Source: Pseudonocardia sp. C8 (GTDB taxonomy: Bacteria; Actinomycetota; Actinomycetes; Mycobacteriales; Pseudonocardiaceae). From it: a stretch of DNA of 64,000 nt. Shown here piece by piece: positions 34,394-43,196 of this stretch. The position numbers and the translations under genes are program-made. The DNA lies in contig NZ_JACMTR010000002.1 in assembly GCF_014267175.1 (NCBI RefSeq), positions 4,303,501-4,367,500 on the forward strand. Direction: 5' to 3'. The number at the start of each line of letters is the position of its first letter. Position 1 is the first letter of the stretch. The notes below the pieces were generated by a model, which saw nothing but the letters and a program-made list of their open reading frames with translations, was not told where the DNA came from and did not search any database.

Positions 34394-36349
34394 GTGAACG
34401 AGCCGACGCCCGTGCGGCGCTTCCAGCACGCCCTGTTCCGGATCGGTCAGTGGCTGCTCGGGCACCGCGGCGGCCCGGAGGGCGACATCGAGCCGGGCCT
34501 GGCCGTCGTCGGGAAGGACGCCGGGCCCCGGCACGTCCGGCTGTGGATCGGGACCCTGGTGCACGGCTGCGACGCCGACACCCTGACCGCCACGGTGACC
34601 GTCACCGGCGGGGCCGGCGACGCGACGGTCACGACGACGCTGCTGCGGTTCGGCTTCGACAGCGAGCGCGCCGTCACCGGCTGGAAGCCGACGACCCGGT
34701 TCTTCCACGGACACGTCGTCGTCGACCACCTGGCGCCGGACGCCTGGGGCGAGGCGACCGTCGAGCTGGCGCCGGCGCCCGGTCTGCGCGAGGAGCACTG
34801 CCGCGCGTCCTGCCGGGTGCGCACGCTGCCCGCGCGGATCCCGGTCGGCGGCGCGCTGACCGCGCTGGTCGGGTCCTGCTACGACGCCGACACCGACTCC
34901 ACCAACGCGCTCGACACCGCGTTCCGGACCCTGCGCGACCGGGTCGCCGCACCGGACCTGACGCTGCTCACCGGCGACCAGGTCTACGCCGACGCGCCCG
35001 CGAAGTTCTACGGCACGATGGCCCGCCGCACCCCGCGCACCTACGGGCTGCTCGAGTACTGGACGTCCTGGGGCATGCAGACCTACGGACACCGGCGCCG
35101 TGTCCACAAAGGGATGGGCGCGCTGCTGCGCCACGGCCCGCACTGGTTCCTGCCCGACGACCACGAGTTCTGGAACAACTGGCCGCACGCCTCGGTGACC
35201 GCGCGGCACTCCTACGCCAACATCGCGCGCGCCGGGCGCGGCGGGCTGCGGCGCCGGCTCGCGGTGCTGCGCCACGAGAGCGGGACGGAGGTGCCGGTCC
35301 CGGAGGACCCGGGCCCGCCGCCGTCGGACCCGCTGGTGCAGAGCTACCACCCGGTGCACCCCGACGAGTGGGACGCGTGGGGCCGCGCCGCGTTCGACCT
35401 GTTCGGCTCGTTCCAGACGCCGAGCGTGCGCGACCGCGACACCGGCCGGATCACCCGCGGCGAGCTCGACGACACCGACCCGCACCGCCCCCCGCGCCAC
35501 GACCCGCGGGGCGAGGTGCACCGGCCCCTGAACCAGGTCGTGCAGCGGATCGACCTCGACCAGGTGCAGGTCGTCCTGCTCGACACCCGCACCCGCCGCA
35601 CCCGGCAGACCGAGGACCCCCGCTACTCGAGCTTCGTCGACGACGCCGCGGTCGACCGGGTGCTGGCCATCGCCGCCGACGCCCCGGTCCTCGTGCTGGT
35701 GAGCCCGCAGCCGATGCTCGTCCCGCCGTACCGGACGCGGCTGCGCGAGCGCCCGATCGGCGCCCGGGTGGAGAAGGCGCTCGACGTCGGGATCGCCGAC
35801 TACCCCGACCAGTACGCCCGGCTGTGGGACGGCCTGGTGACCGCCCGGGACGGACGGCCGACGGTCACCGTCGGCGGCGACATCCACTCCAGCTACGTGG
35901 GTCACGCGCCGTCGCTGCCGCTGCTGGAGGTCGTGTCGTCACCGATGTCGCTGGTCGCCGGCTCCACCCTGTTCGAGACCCTGTTCGCGATGCCGGCCCG
36001 CCTGTTCCGCGCCATGTCGGGTGGTTCGGCGACCCGCGACCCGTACGCACCGGGTGCCCCGCTGGCCCGGGTCGGGGACCTGCGCAGCCGCGGCGTGCCG
36101 CTGCTGCGGCCGGACGACACGGCGGTGTCGCTGGACGGGCTCGGCCGGGGCAACCCGGAGGCGCTCGGGCTGCTCTCGCTGTCCCGGCCGGAGGAGCACC
36201 GGTTCGTCCTCACCGCGGCGCTGCACCGGCGGGCGTCGCTGGTGGCGGGGCACACCCGTGGTTCGCGGGAGGTGACGGTCGAGCTGCGCACCGACCGGCG
36301 CGGGCCGGAGGCGATGGGTGTCCCGGAGGTGATCCGCCGGGAGCCGTGA
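34394..36349 (+). CDS. PhoD-like metallophosphatase (alkaline phosphatase D family)
   Basis: A 651-residue protein. A beta-rich N-terminal domain (residues 1-150) precedes a metallophosphatase core: ALVGSCYDADT, LTGDQVYADAPAKFY with the metal Asp, FLPDDHEFWNNWPHA, and VTVGGDIHSSYVGHA with the last His. No signal peptide or Tat motif is visible, unlike classical secreted PhoD, so this is probably an intracellular phosphodiesterase or phosphatase. GTG 34394 is chosen after AGGGTGAG; GTG 34385 is equally in frame. It follows rmlA after 13 nt but is functionally unrelated. Confidence 0.78.
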   Translation: MNEPTPVRRFQHALFRIGQWLLGHRGGPEGDIEPGLAVVGKDAGPRHVRLWIGTLVHGCDADTLTATVTVTGGAGDATVTTTLLRFGFDSERAVTGWKPTTRFFHGHVVVDHLAPDAWGEATVELAPAPGLREEHCRASCRVRTLPARIPVGGALTALVGSCYDADTDSTNALDTAFRTLRDRVAAPDLTLLTGDQVYADAPAKFYGTMARRTPRTYGLLEYWTSWGMQTYGHRRRVHKGMGALLRHGPHWFLPDDHEFWNNWPHASVTARHSYANIARAGRGGLRRRLAVLRHESGTEVPVPEDPGPPPSDPLVQSYHPVHPDEWDAWGRAAFDLFGSFQTPSVRDRDTGRITRGELDDTDPHRPPRHDPRGEVHRPLNQVVQRIDLDQVQVVLLDTRTRRTRQTEDPRYSSFVDDAAVDRVLAIAADAPVLVLVSPQPMLVPPYRTRLRERPIGARVEKALDVGIADYPDQYARLWDGLVTARDGRPTVTVGGDIHSSYVGHAPSLPLLEVVSSPMSLVAGSTLFETLFAMPARLFRAMSGGSATRDPYAPGAPLARVGDLRSRGVPLLRPDDTAVSLDGLGRGNPEALGLLSLSRPEEHRFVLTAALHRRASLVAGHTRGSREVTVELRTDRRGPEAMGVPEVIRREP

Positions 36350-36368
36350 CGGGGCGTGGCCGGGGAGC

Positions 36369-36390
36369 CGCCCCGCCGACCGGCGGGGCG
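36369..36390 (+). terminator. GC-rich hairpin after the PhoD-like gene
   Basis: CGCCCCGCCG (36369-36378) and its exact complement (36381-36390) form a stem of about 9 bp with a small loop, 20 nt past the stop codon. Confidence 0.55.
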
Positions 36391-36428
36391 ACGTCCGGCG
36401 TGCTCGAGCGACCGGGTTACCAAGCGTG

Positions 36429-36446
36429 CACACGGGGTGCCGTGTG
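36429..36446. promoter_or_regulatory. Inverted repeat in the 378-bp gap before the GPP34 gene
   Basis: CACACGG (36429-36435) and CCGTGTG (36440-36446) flank GGTG. It lies in an otherwise unassigned stretch (36391-36727) of lower GC than its surroundings. No gene or tRNA is supported there. It may be an operator for the downstream gene. Confidence 0.3.
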
Positions 36447-36727
36447 GACGGTCTCGGCGGCAACAGCCGGTTGTCGGCTGCTGACGCAGACCCACGGCCC
36501 CCTTACCTTCTCGCGGCGTGCTTCGCGTGGGTGCCCGATGGCTCGAACCGGAGACTCCGGCCGGGAGGGCGAGCCTTCTCCTCCGGCTCGACCTTGGCCT
36601 GCCGACGTCCCGGCGAGGATTGGTGTACTCCCTCCGCCCGTCGTCGGCAAGTCACGGCTGCGCGCACCCGGCGAGCTCGTTCTCCGGGAGGAGGCGTGGA
36701 CCGTCCGGTACGGCTACGGTCGCCGCC

Positions 36728-37408
36728 ATGGGGGATCTGCTGCTCAGCGAGGAACTGCTGCTCCTCGGCCTGCACGACGAGACCGGCAAGCCCGACGGCT
36801 GGTTCCAGCCGAGCACCTTGCACGGCGCGCTGCTCTGCGACCTGATCGAGCGGGGCGCGGTCACCGTGGACGGGAAGAAGCGGCTGCACCCGGGCGACCG
36901 GGCGCCCGAGCACCCGGCCCTGCGGGCGGTCCACGAGACCATCGCCGCCGACGCGAAGCCGCGCACGGTGGCGCACTGGACGGGCGCGCTCCCGTGGAAG
37001 CATGCCAAGCCGGCCGAGCTCGTCGCCGCGCGGCTGGTCGACGACGGCGTCCTCACCCGGGAGGAGGGGAAGGTCCTCGGGATCTTCCGCACCACCCGGC
37101 TCCCCGAGGCCGATCCGCGGCCGGAACGCGCCCTGCGCGAGCGGCTGCGCGGGATCCTGGTCACCGGGGTGGAGCCGGACGCGCACGACGCCCTGCTCGT
37201 CACGCTGCTGAACACGACGTCGCAGGTGCGGGCGGCGCTGTCCGACGTGGACTCCGAGCAGCGGAGGGCCGGGCTCCGGCGGGCGAAGGAGATCGCGAAG
37301 GGGCTGAAGGACAACCCGGTCGTCAAGGCCCAGTACGACGCCGCGATGGCCGCGGTGATGGCGAGCGTCGTCACCACCACGGTCGTGGTGACGGCCGGAT
37401 CCGGCTGA
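36728..37408 (+). CDS. GOLPH3/VPS74 (GPP34) family protein
   Basis: A 226-residue protein of the GPP34 family. It opens MGDLLLSEELLLLGLHDETG, has LCDLIERGAVTVDGKKRL and the wing-like LVDDGVLTREEGKVLGIFRT, and a C-terminal helix rich in Val/Thr. Eukaryotic members bind phosphatidylinositol 4-phosphate and recruit glycosyltransferases; bacterial versions are common in actinomycetes but their role is unknown. ATG 36728 begins the family sequence, though no good ribosome-binding site precedes it. It converges with the SARP regulator gene. Confidence 0.85.
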   Translation: MGDLLLSEELLLLGLHDETGKPDGWFQPSTLHGALLCDLIERGAVTVDGKKRLHPGDRAPEHPALRAVHETIAADAKPRTVAHWTGALPWKHAKPAELVAARLVDDGVLTREEGKVLGIFRTTRLPEADPRPERALRERLRGILVTGVEPDAHDALLVTLLNTTSQVRAALSDVDSEQRRAGLRRAKEIAKGLKDNPVVKAQYDAAMAAVMASVVTTTVVVTAGSG

Positions 37409-37464
37409 TCGAGCCGGGGGCCGTGACGCGGCTCGTGGCCGGGTTCCGCGGCGGGCCGGGGCCG

Positions 37465-40400
37465 TCACCGTCCTGGTGACGACCGGGACGGGAGGCCGGC
37501 GTCGAGCCCGGGGGCGAGCCGGAGCAGCCGCGCGACCGATGCGGCGTGCCCTCCGGCGCGGGCGGCGTCCAGTGCCGTGGCGGCGAGCCGGTCGGCGTCC
37601 GCTGCCCCTTCTGCCACGGCCAGCTCGACGGCGGCGAGCCGGGCCTCGTAGTGGCCCAGCGCGGGCCCGGTGGCGAGCGCGCGGCGCACGAGCGGTGCCG
37701 CGGGTGCGAGCCGGCCGGTCTCGACGGCGACCAGCGCGGCGCGGGCGGCGGCCCACGAGGCGAACAGGGCGAGATCGTCGCCGGCCGCGGCGGCGGAGGC
37801 GGCGTAGGCCGCGGCGGCGTCGTCGAGCCGGCCGCGGGCCTCCAGCGCGATCCCCCGGGCGCGGTGCGCCGTCGCGGTCCAGCCGCGGTGGCCGAGGGAC
37901 CGCGCGAGCCGCAGCGCCTCGACGGCGTCGGCCTCGGCCTCCTCCCCCCGGCCGAGCGCGGACAGCGCCTCGGAGCGATGCCACAGGGCGTAGGCCTGCG
38001 CCTCGGGGGCGTCGAGATCCCGGGCGATCCGCAGCGCCGCCGAGGTCTCGGCGAGCCCGTCGGCAGGGCGTCCGTGGAACACCAGCCCGTGCCCGCGGGT
38101 CGAGCGCGGGGTGACCACCCGCAGCAGGTCGCCCGACTCGGTGAACAGCTGCGCGACCCGCTCGAACACCGCGAGGGCCGGGACGATCCGGCCGTCGAGG
38201 AACGTGGCCATCGCCCGGCCGTCGAGGATCCGGGCCACCCCGCGTTCGTCACCGAGCCGGCGGAACAACGCCAGGGCCGCGTCGGCCCGCTCGGTGGCCC
38301 GCTCGGGCCGCCCGAGGTTCATGTCGAGGATCGCGGCGGTCTCCAGCGCGACCGCGCGGGCGGCGTCGTCGTCCGCCGCACCGATCAGCGCCAGCTCGGC
38401 GAGGTCGGCGGCGCGGTGCGGGTCCTGCGCACCGGAGGTGAGCATGGCCAGGCGGGCCAGCCGCCGCGCCCGGTTCCCGCCGGTGGACAGGGGCACCGCG
38501 GCGCGCAGGTCGGCGAGCGCGCCGGCGAGGTCGCCGTGTGCGGCCCGCGCCTCGGCCCGCACGTCGAGCAACGTGGCGCGGACGGGCGGGCGCGGATCGA
38601 GCGCGAGCCCGGCGTCGGCGAGCGTGCGGGCCTCCCGGGTGGCATGGCCGTCGAGCGCGCCGGTCGCGGCGGACGCGTACGCGGCTGCGGCCGCCGCGGC
38701 GTCACCGGACTCCCGGTGGTGCCGGGCGATCTCGGACGGGTCGGCGTCGCCGGTCTCCAGGGCACGGGCCAGCGCGCCGTGCAGCCTCGCTCGCTCGCCG
38801 GCGGGCAGCCCGGCGACGACGGTCTCGCCGACCAGGTCGTGCGCGGTGGTCCAGCCACGCCCGCCGAGCCGCAGCAGCCCCGCGTCCGCCAGCCCGGCCA
38901 GCTCGTCCATGGTCGCGGCCTCGCCGTGTCCGGTGGCTGCGGCGACGGTGCGGGCCGGGGCCTCCCTGGCCAGCAGGGCGACCACGGCGAGTGTGTCCGC
39001 GCCGGCGGCGTGCCGCTCCACGCGGCGGTGGATCGCCCGGCGCTGGCCCGCGCGCCCGAGGTCGACCGCCAGCCCGGCCACGTCGTGCTCGCGCGGGTGC
39101 CAGCCGTCGGGACCGGCGTCGACCGCGTCCCGCGTGACCAGCTCGCGCAGTACCTCGGCGACCGCGAACGGCGTGCGGTCGGTCGACTCCCCCAGCGCCT
39201 GCGCGAGCTCGGCGTTGCCGACGAGCGCGCCCAGCGCCGATGCGGAGAGCGGCCCGAGCGGCACGTCGGACATCTCCCGGACCGCACGCAGGTCTGCCAG
39301 CACCCCCGGGCGCAGCTCGTCGGGGCGGAACGCGAGGACGGCGGCCAGCCGCGGCAGCCGGGCCAGCGCGCTGCCCAGCAGGCCGAGGCTGGACGGGTCG
39401 GCCCATTGCAGGTCGTCGACGACGAGGAGCGCGTCGGCCGCCGCCGCGGCCTCCAGCATCCGCACTCCGCCGGCGAGCTGCAGGGCGCGGCGGGTCTCGC
39501 CGTCGAGCACGACGGGACGGCCGCCGAGCTCGGGCAGCAGCCCGGCCAGCGCGTCGCGGGCCAGTGCCGGGACCGCGGCGGCCACGGCGTCGTCGACGGC
39601 CAGGGCCGCGCGCAACAGCGACCCGGCCAGTCCCCAGGCGTCGGCCAGCTCCGGCAGGACGGCGCGTGCGGCGACCACCGGCCGCCCGGAGCGGCGGACC
39701 ACCTCGGCCAGCAGCCGGGACTTGCCCACGCCCGCGACCCCGGCCACGGCCGCGACCCCGCCCGCCGCGAGGGTCCGGTGCACGGCGGCGAGCTCGGCGT
39801 CCCGGCCGACGAAGGGCAGCTCCCCGAACGCCGACGGCGACGCCTGCCCGGTCGGCGGCAGGTCCCCGTGCAGCAGCGACCGCTGCAGCGCCGCGGCCCG
39901 CGGCGACGGGTCGACGCCCAGCTCGTCGGCCAGCGCCCGGCGCAGGTCGGCCAGCCGGGCCAGTGCCCCCGCCCGGTCGCCGGCCGCGGCCAGGGCCCGG
40001 GCGAGCACGAGCACCGCCGGTTCCCGCAGCGGGTCGGCGGCCACCGCCCGAGCCGCGTGCCCGGCGGCGGCGCCCGGGTCCCCGAGGGTCAGCGCCGCCT
40101 CGGCGGCGGCCTCCAGCGCCTCGACCCGGGCCCGCAGCAGCCGCTCGCGTGGCTCGCGGGCCCAGTCGGCGTAGGTGTCCTCGGGCAGCGGCTCACCCCA
40201 CAGCTCCAGCGCGACGGTCGCCGCACGCAGCGCGCCCGCCGGATCCGCTGCGGCAGCGCGGCGGGCCCGCGCCGTCGCCGCCAGGAACTCCTCGGCGTCC
40301 ACCGTGCACGGACCCAGCGCGTACCCGCCCGGCCCGGTGACCACGAGCCCCGGGTCGCCGACGGCGGTGCGCGCCCGGTGCACCAGCACGTTGAGGTTTC

Positions 40401-40596
40401 CTGCCGGGTCGGCCGGTACCCGGTCGGGCCAGAGGGCGTCGGCCAGGACGTCGTGCGGGACCAGGTCGGGGCGCCGGACGGCCAGCAGCCGCAGCAGGGT
40501 CCGTACCTTGCGGCCGCCGAACGCCGGCGGCGGCACCTCGACGCCGGCACGGAGGACGCGGAACCGCCCGAGCAGCTCGAGGCGCGTTCCGGCCAT
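37465..40596 (-). CDS. SARP/AfsR-type transcriptional regulator with AAA ATPase and TPR domains
   Basis: A 1043-residue regulator. Residues 1-95 are an OmpR-type winged helix (LELLGRFRVLRAGVEVPPPA, GGRKVRTLLRLLAV), followed by a bacterial transcriptional activator domain (VDAEEFLAATARARR ... ADELGVDPSPRAAALQ) to about 240. The NTPase domain has Walker A GVAGVGKSRLL and Walker B LLVVDDLQWADPSS. The C-terminal half is helical TPR-like repeats. Such proteins activate specialised-metabolism or stress operons. ATG 40596 begins the DNA-binding domain; upstream in-frame codons lack similarity. It is divergent from the cupin/SnoaL genes across 95 bp, its likely targets. Confidence 0.9.
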   Translation of the reverse strand: MAGTRLELLGRFRVLRAGVEVPPPAFGGRKVRTLLRLLAVRRPDLVPHDVLADALWPDRVPADPAGNLNVLVHRARTAVGDPGLVVTGPGGYALGPCTVDAEEFLAATARARRAAAADPAGALRAATVALELWGEPLPEDTYADWAREPRERLLRARVEALEAAAEAALTLGDPGAAAGHAARAVAADPLREPAVLVLARALAAAGDRAGALARLADLRRALADELGVDPSPRAAALQRSLLHGDLPPTGQASPSAFGELPFVGRDAELAAVHRTLAAGGVAAVAGVAGVGKSRLLAEVVRRSGRPVVAARAVLPELADAWGLAGSLLRAALAVDDAVAAAVPALARDALAGLLPELGGRPVVLDGETRRALQLAGGVRMLEAAAAADALLVVDDLQWADPSSLGLLGSALARLPRLAAVLAFRPDELRPGVLADLRAVREMSDVPLGPLSASALGALVGNAELAQALGESTDRTPFAVAEVLRELVTRDAVDAGPDGWHPREHDVAGLAVDLGRAGQRRAIHRRVERHAAGADTLAVVALLAREAPARTVAAATGHGEAATMDELAGLADAGLLRLGGRGWTTAHDLVGETVVAGLPAGERARLHGALARALETGDADPSEIARHHRESGDAAAAAAAYASAATGALDGHATREARTLADAGLALDPRPPVRATLLDVRAEARAAHGDLAGALADLRAAVPLSTGGNRARRLARLAMLTSGAQDPHRAADLAELALIGAADDDAARAVALETAAILDMNLGRPERATERADAALALFRRLGDERGVARILDGRAMATFLDGRIVPALAVFERVAQLFTESGDLLRVVTPRSTRGHGLVFHGRPADGLAETSAALRIARDLDAPEAQAYALWHRSEALSALGRGEEAEADAVEALRLARSLGHRGWTATAHRARGIALEARGRLDDAAAAYAASAAAAGDDLALFASWAAARAALVAVETGRLAPAAPLVRRALATGPALGHYEARLAAVELAVAEGAADADRLAATALDAARAGGHAASVARLLRLAPGLDAGLPSRSSPGR

Positions 40597-40691
40597 CCGC
40601 CCATCGTCCTCGCCCGCCAGCGAGCTGCAAGGTCCTCGCCAGGCCGGCTGCCTAGCGTCCACGGCACCCGATTCCGAGAGCGGAGGGCATC

Positions 40692-41060
40692 ATGAACATC
40701 CCCTACGAGCAGTCGGACTTCGCCAGCCCCGACGAGACCCGCGAGTTCCCGCACGGCAGCCTCGACCTGGTGCGCATCGGCGGTGGCGAGGTCGGCCGGC
40801 TGACCCTGCAGCCGGGCTGGCGGTGGTCGAACGACGTCAAGCCGCTCGCCGGCACCGACTGGTGCGAGGCGCCCCATTTCCAGTACCACGTGGCCGGGAC
40901 GCTGCGCGTGCGGTCCCGGGACGGGCAGGAGTTCGACGCGACGCCGGGCCAGGTCACCGCGCTGCCGTCCGGGCACGACGCCTGGGTGGTCGGGGACACG
41001 CCCGTCGTCGTGATCGACTGGAACGGGGTGTCGCACTACGCGCAGCAGGAGGAACGATGA
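40692..41060 (+). CDS. Cupin-domain protein
   Basis: A 122-residue single-domain cupin. GRLTLQPGWRWSNDVKPLAG, the motif 1-like HFQYHVAGTLRVRSRDGQE and motif 2-like PGQVTALPSGHDAWVVGD define the barrel; His and Glu/Gln residues suitable for metal are partly present. It may be a small-molecule sensor or an isomerase-like enzyme; no substrate can be named. ATG 40692 follows GGAGG at good spacing. The next gene overlaps it by 4 nt (ATGA), so the two are translated together and probably controlled by the divergent SARP regulator. Confidence 0.8.
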   Translation: MNIPYEQSDFASPDETREFPHGSLDLVRIGGGEVGRLTLQPGWRWSNDVKPLAGTDWCEAPHFQYHVAGTLRVRSRDGQEFDATPGQVTALPSGHDAWVVGDTPVVVIDWNGVSHYAQQEER

Positions 41061-41410
41061 CGACCGCCTCCGCGACCGCGCTCGACGCGGTAGGGCGGTT
41101 CACCACCGCGTTCGACGCCAAGGACGTCGACGCCGTCATGGCCGCGATGACCCCGGACTGCGTCTTCGAGGACACGACACCACCCGACGGCCGGCGGCAC
41201 GTGGGAGCGCAGGAGGTCCGCGCCGCCTGGGAGGCGCTGTTCGCGAGCTCGCCCGGCGCCGTGTTCGAGACCGAGGAGATGTTCGCGGCCGGCGACCGCG
41301 TCGTCGCCCGGTGGCGCTACACGTTCGCGGGCGGCCATGTCCGGGGCGTCGACGTCTTCACGGTCCGGGACGGGCGGGTCGCCGGGAAGCTGTCGTACGT
41401 GAAGGGGTGA
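41057..41410 (+). CDS. NTF2-like / SnoaL-like protein
   Basis: A 117-residue cone-fold protein. DAVGRFTTAFDAKDVDAVMA, MTPDCVFEDTTPPDGRRHVG and VVARWRYTFAGGHVRGVDVF are typical of the SnoaL/NTF2 superfamily, which includes polyketide cyclases, isomerases and binding proteins. It begins inside the cupin stop codon with AGGAGG upstream. The paired cupin and the second SnoaL-like gene suggest one small metabolic unit. Confidence 0.82.
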   Translation: MTTASATALDAVGRFTTAFDAKDVDAVMAAMTPDCVFEDTTPPDGRRHVGAQEVRAAWEALFASSPGAVFETEEMFAAGDRVVARWRYTFAGGHVRGVDVFTVRDGRVAGKLSYVKG

Positions 41411-41531
41411 CGCTCCCGAGCCGTCGAGTCCGACCCGTAACCCGGTCCGGAGGGGGTGCGAGTACCGCATGCCGATCGGTGCCCGACGGAGCCCAGGAAC
41501 GGCGCACCGGCGGCTCCGAAGGGAGCGCATC

Positions 41532-41954
41532 ATGAGCAACGTCGACAAGCACCGGGACGCGCACGAGGCGTTCAACCGCCGGGACTGGGACGAGGTGATC
41601 CGCGATTTCGCCCCGGACGCCGAGTACGTCGACCACCCGCGCGGGCTGACCGTCAAGGGCGCCGGGCAGTTCGTGGACTACCTGCGTTCCGGCTGGGTCA
41701 CCGGGTTCTCGGACGCCGCGGTCACCGACGTCCGCTACACCGAGGGCGCCGACCGCAGCATCGCCCAGTTCACCGGGACCGGGACCAACGACGGCGCGCT
41801 CGGCCCGATGCCGGCCACCGGCCGCAGCATGAGCATGCCCTTCTGCGAGATCATGAGCTACGACGCCGACGGCCGGATCGTGCGCGGCGAGCTGTACTAC
41901 GACCAGGTCAGCATGCTGGTCCAGCTCGGGCACATGCCACCGCCGCACGGCTGA
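41532..41954 (+). CDS. SnoaL-like ester-cyclase-type protein
   Basis: A 140-residue protein with HRDAHEAFNRRDWDEVIRDF, APDAEYVDHPRGLTVKG and SYDADGRIVRGELYYDQVSM, the SnoaL-like pattern. Its His and Asp positions resemble those of polyketide-cyclase relatives, but no cyclase activity can be claimed. ATG 41532 follows GGGAGCG. The 121-nt gap from the previous gene may allow a separate promoter. A hairpin follows at 41963-41985. Confidence 0.8.
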   Translation: MSNVDKHRDAHEAFNRRDWDEVIRDFAPDAEYVDHPRGLTVKGAGQFVDYLRSGWVTGFSDAAVTDVRYTEGADRSIAQFTGTGTNDGALGPMPATGRSMSMPFCEIMSYDADGRIVRGELYYDQVSMLVQLGHMPPPHG

Positions 41955-41962
41955 GCCGGCCC

Positions 41963-41985
41963 GGGCCGGTTTGGTGGACCGGCCC
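41963..41985 (+). terminator. Hairpin after the SnoaL-like gene
   Basis: GGGCCGGT (41963-41970) and ACCGGCCC (41978-41985) form a perfect 8-bp stem with a 7-nt loop, 8 nt beyond the stop codon. The rest of the 222-bp gap to the next gene holds nothing recognisable. Confidence 0.55.
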
Positions 41986-42176
41986 CTGGCCACGACCGCG
42001 GCGGCCGACGCAGGTCGCCGCGGCCGGTCGTGCCTGGCCTCCTGCCGCCGGGCGGCGCTCGCCCGGAACCCGGCTGCGTCCCGGCAGGTTCGCGACCGCG
42101 CCCGGATCGCCAGCCCGTAACCCGGGGCCGGGAGCCGGCGAGTTCGGCAGCGACCGGCCGACCAGACGGAGGCGTG

Positions 42177-42509
42177 ATGACCAGGTACGTGCTGTTCTTC
42201 TCCTACACCCCCGAAGCATGGCGCAAGATGATCGACAATCCCGGGGATCGCGCCGCCGCGGCGCGGGCCGTGCTGGAGCCCGTCGGCGGCACGTTGGAGT
42301 CCCTCTACTTCATGTTCGGGGAGACCGACGGGATGGCGATCTGCGACGTCCCGGACGCCGAGGCCGCCGCTGCGGCGGCGATCGCGGTGGCGAGCAGCGG
42401 GGCGTTCCGCAACGTCCGCACCCACGAGTTGATCGAACCGGAACGGTTGCGCTCGGTGCTGGGCAAGGCCGGCCAGGCAGCGGGTTCCTATCCAGCACCG
42501 GGGACCTGA
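42177..42509 (+). CDS. GYD-domain protein
   Basis: A 110-residue ferredoxin-like alpha/beta protein of the GYD family. MTRYVLFFSYTPEAWRKMID, VGGTLESLYFMFGETDGMAI and AVASSGAFRNVRTHELI match the family throughout. Function is unknown; such proteins are often induced alongside stress or metabolic operons. GGAGG at 42168-42172 favours ATG 42177 over the GTG 3 nt earlier. Confidence 0.82.
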   Translation: MTRYVLFFSYTPEAWRKMIDNPGDRAAAARAVLEPVGGTLESLYFMFGETDGMAICDVPDAEAAAAAAIAVASSGAFRNVRTHELIEPERLRSVLGKAGQAAGSYPAPGT

Positions 42510-42576
42510 CCCCGGAAGGTCCGACCGAGCACGAACGGGCACCGGTGCGGCAGCCGCGTCGAACGAGGGCGGCTGG

Positions 42577-43170
42577 TCAGCGCCGCCAGGTCACGTGCGT
42601 GACGTGGGGTGTGGTCCGGGACGACAACGGCCGGAGCGACAGCTCACCCACCCCGTCGAAGATCCGCAGCCCCTCCCCCACCGTGATCGGCGCGATGTGC
42701 AGCCGTAGCTCGTCGACGAGCCCCGCGCGCAGGCCGGCGTTGATCGTGGTGGGGCCGCCGGCGATCGCGACGTCCCCGTCGCCCGCCGCGCGCACGGCCT
42801 GCGCGACCGCGGCCTCGACGCCGTCGGTGACGAAGTGGAACGTCGTCCCGCCGTCCATCTCCACCGACTCCCGCGGCCGGGAGCAGACCACGAAGACGGG
42901 GCCGTGGTAAGGCGGCTCGGGGCCCCACCAGCCCGTCCAGTCGAGATCCCACTCCCCGCGGTCGGGGCCGAACATGTGCCGGCCCATGACATACGCGGCC
43001 GGCGCGGTCATCGCCGCGAGCTCGTCGGCGTTGTCGTCGGGGTGCTCGAACATCCACGCGTGCAGCTGCTCGGCGTCGCCCAGCCGGCTGCCGAACGGGT
43101 GCTCCCGGGTCTGGTCCTCGCCGGCGGCGATCAGATCCAGCGAGACGGACAGGTCCACGGTCACGGCCAT
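42577..43170 (-). CDS. Dihydrofolate-reductase-like (RibD C-terminal) family protein
   Basis: A 197-residue protein. AVTVDLSVSLDLIAAGEDQT, the central AAYVMGRHMFGPDRGEWD, PVFVVCSRPRESVEMDGG and DVAIAGGPTTINAGLRAGLV with DELRLHIAPITVGEG are typical of the RibD_C/DHFR-like NADPH-dependent reductases of unknown substrate that are abundant in actinomycetes. ATG 43170 follows GGAGGAGAA. It lies 26 nt after the membrane-protein gene on the same strand and is probably repressed by the divergent TetR. Confidence 0.83.
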   Translation of the reverse strand: MAVTVDLSVSLDLIAAGEDQTREHPFGSRLGDAEQLHAWMFEHPDDNADELAAMTAPAAYVMGRHMFGPDRGEWDLDWTGWWGPEPPYHGPVFVVCSRPRESVEMDGGTTFHFVTDGVEAAVAQAVRAAGDGDVAIAGGPTTINAGLRAGLVDELRLHIAPITVGEGLRIFDGVGELSLRPLSSRTTPHVTHVTWRR

Positions 43171-43196
43171 CGTGGCGTTCTCCTCCGTGCGTTCGG

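Noticed and set aside
36530..36580. Possible tRNA on the minus strand (TCGAACC as a complement of a T-loop)
   Set aside because: The flanking bases do not form a 5-bp T-stem, and no acceptor or anticodon arm could be built.
37546..40695. A 1049-residue plus-strand open frame opposite the SARP regulator
   Set aside because: It is a GC-driven shadow. The minus strand has coherent winged-helix, BTAD and Walker motifs.
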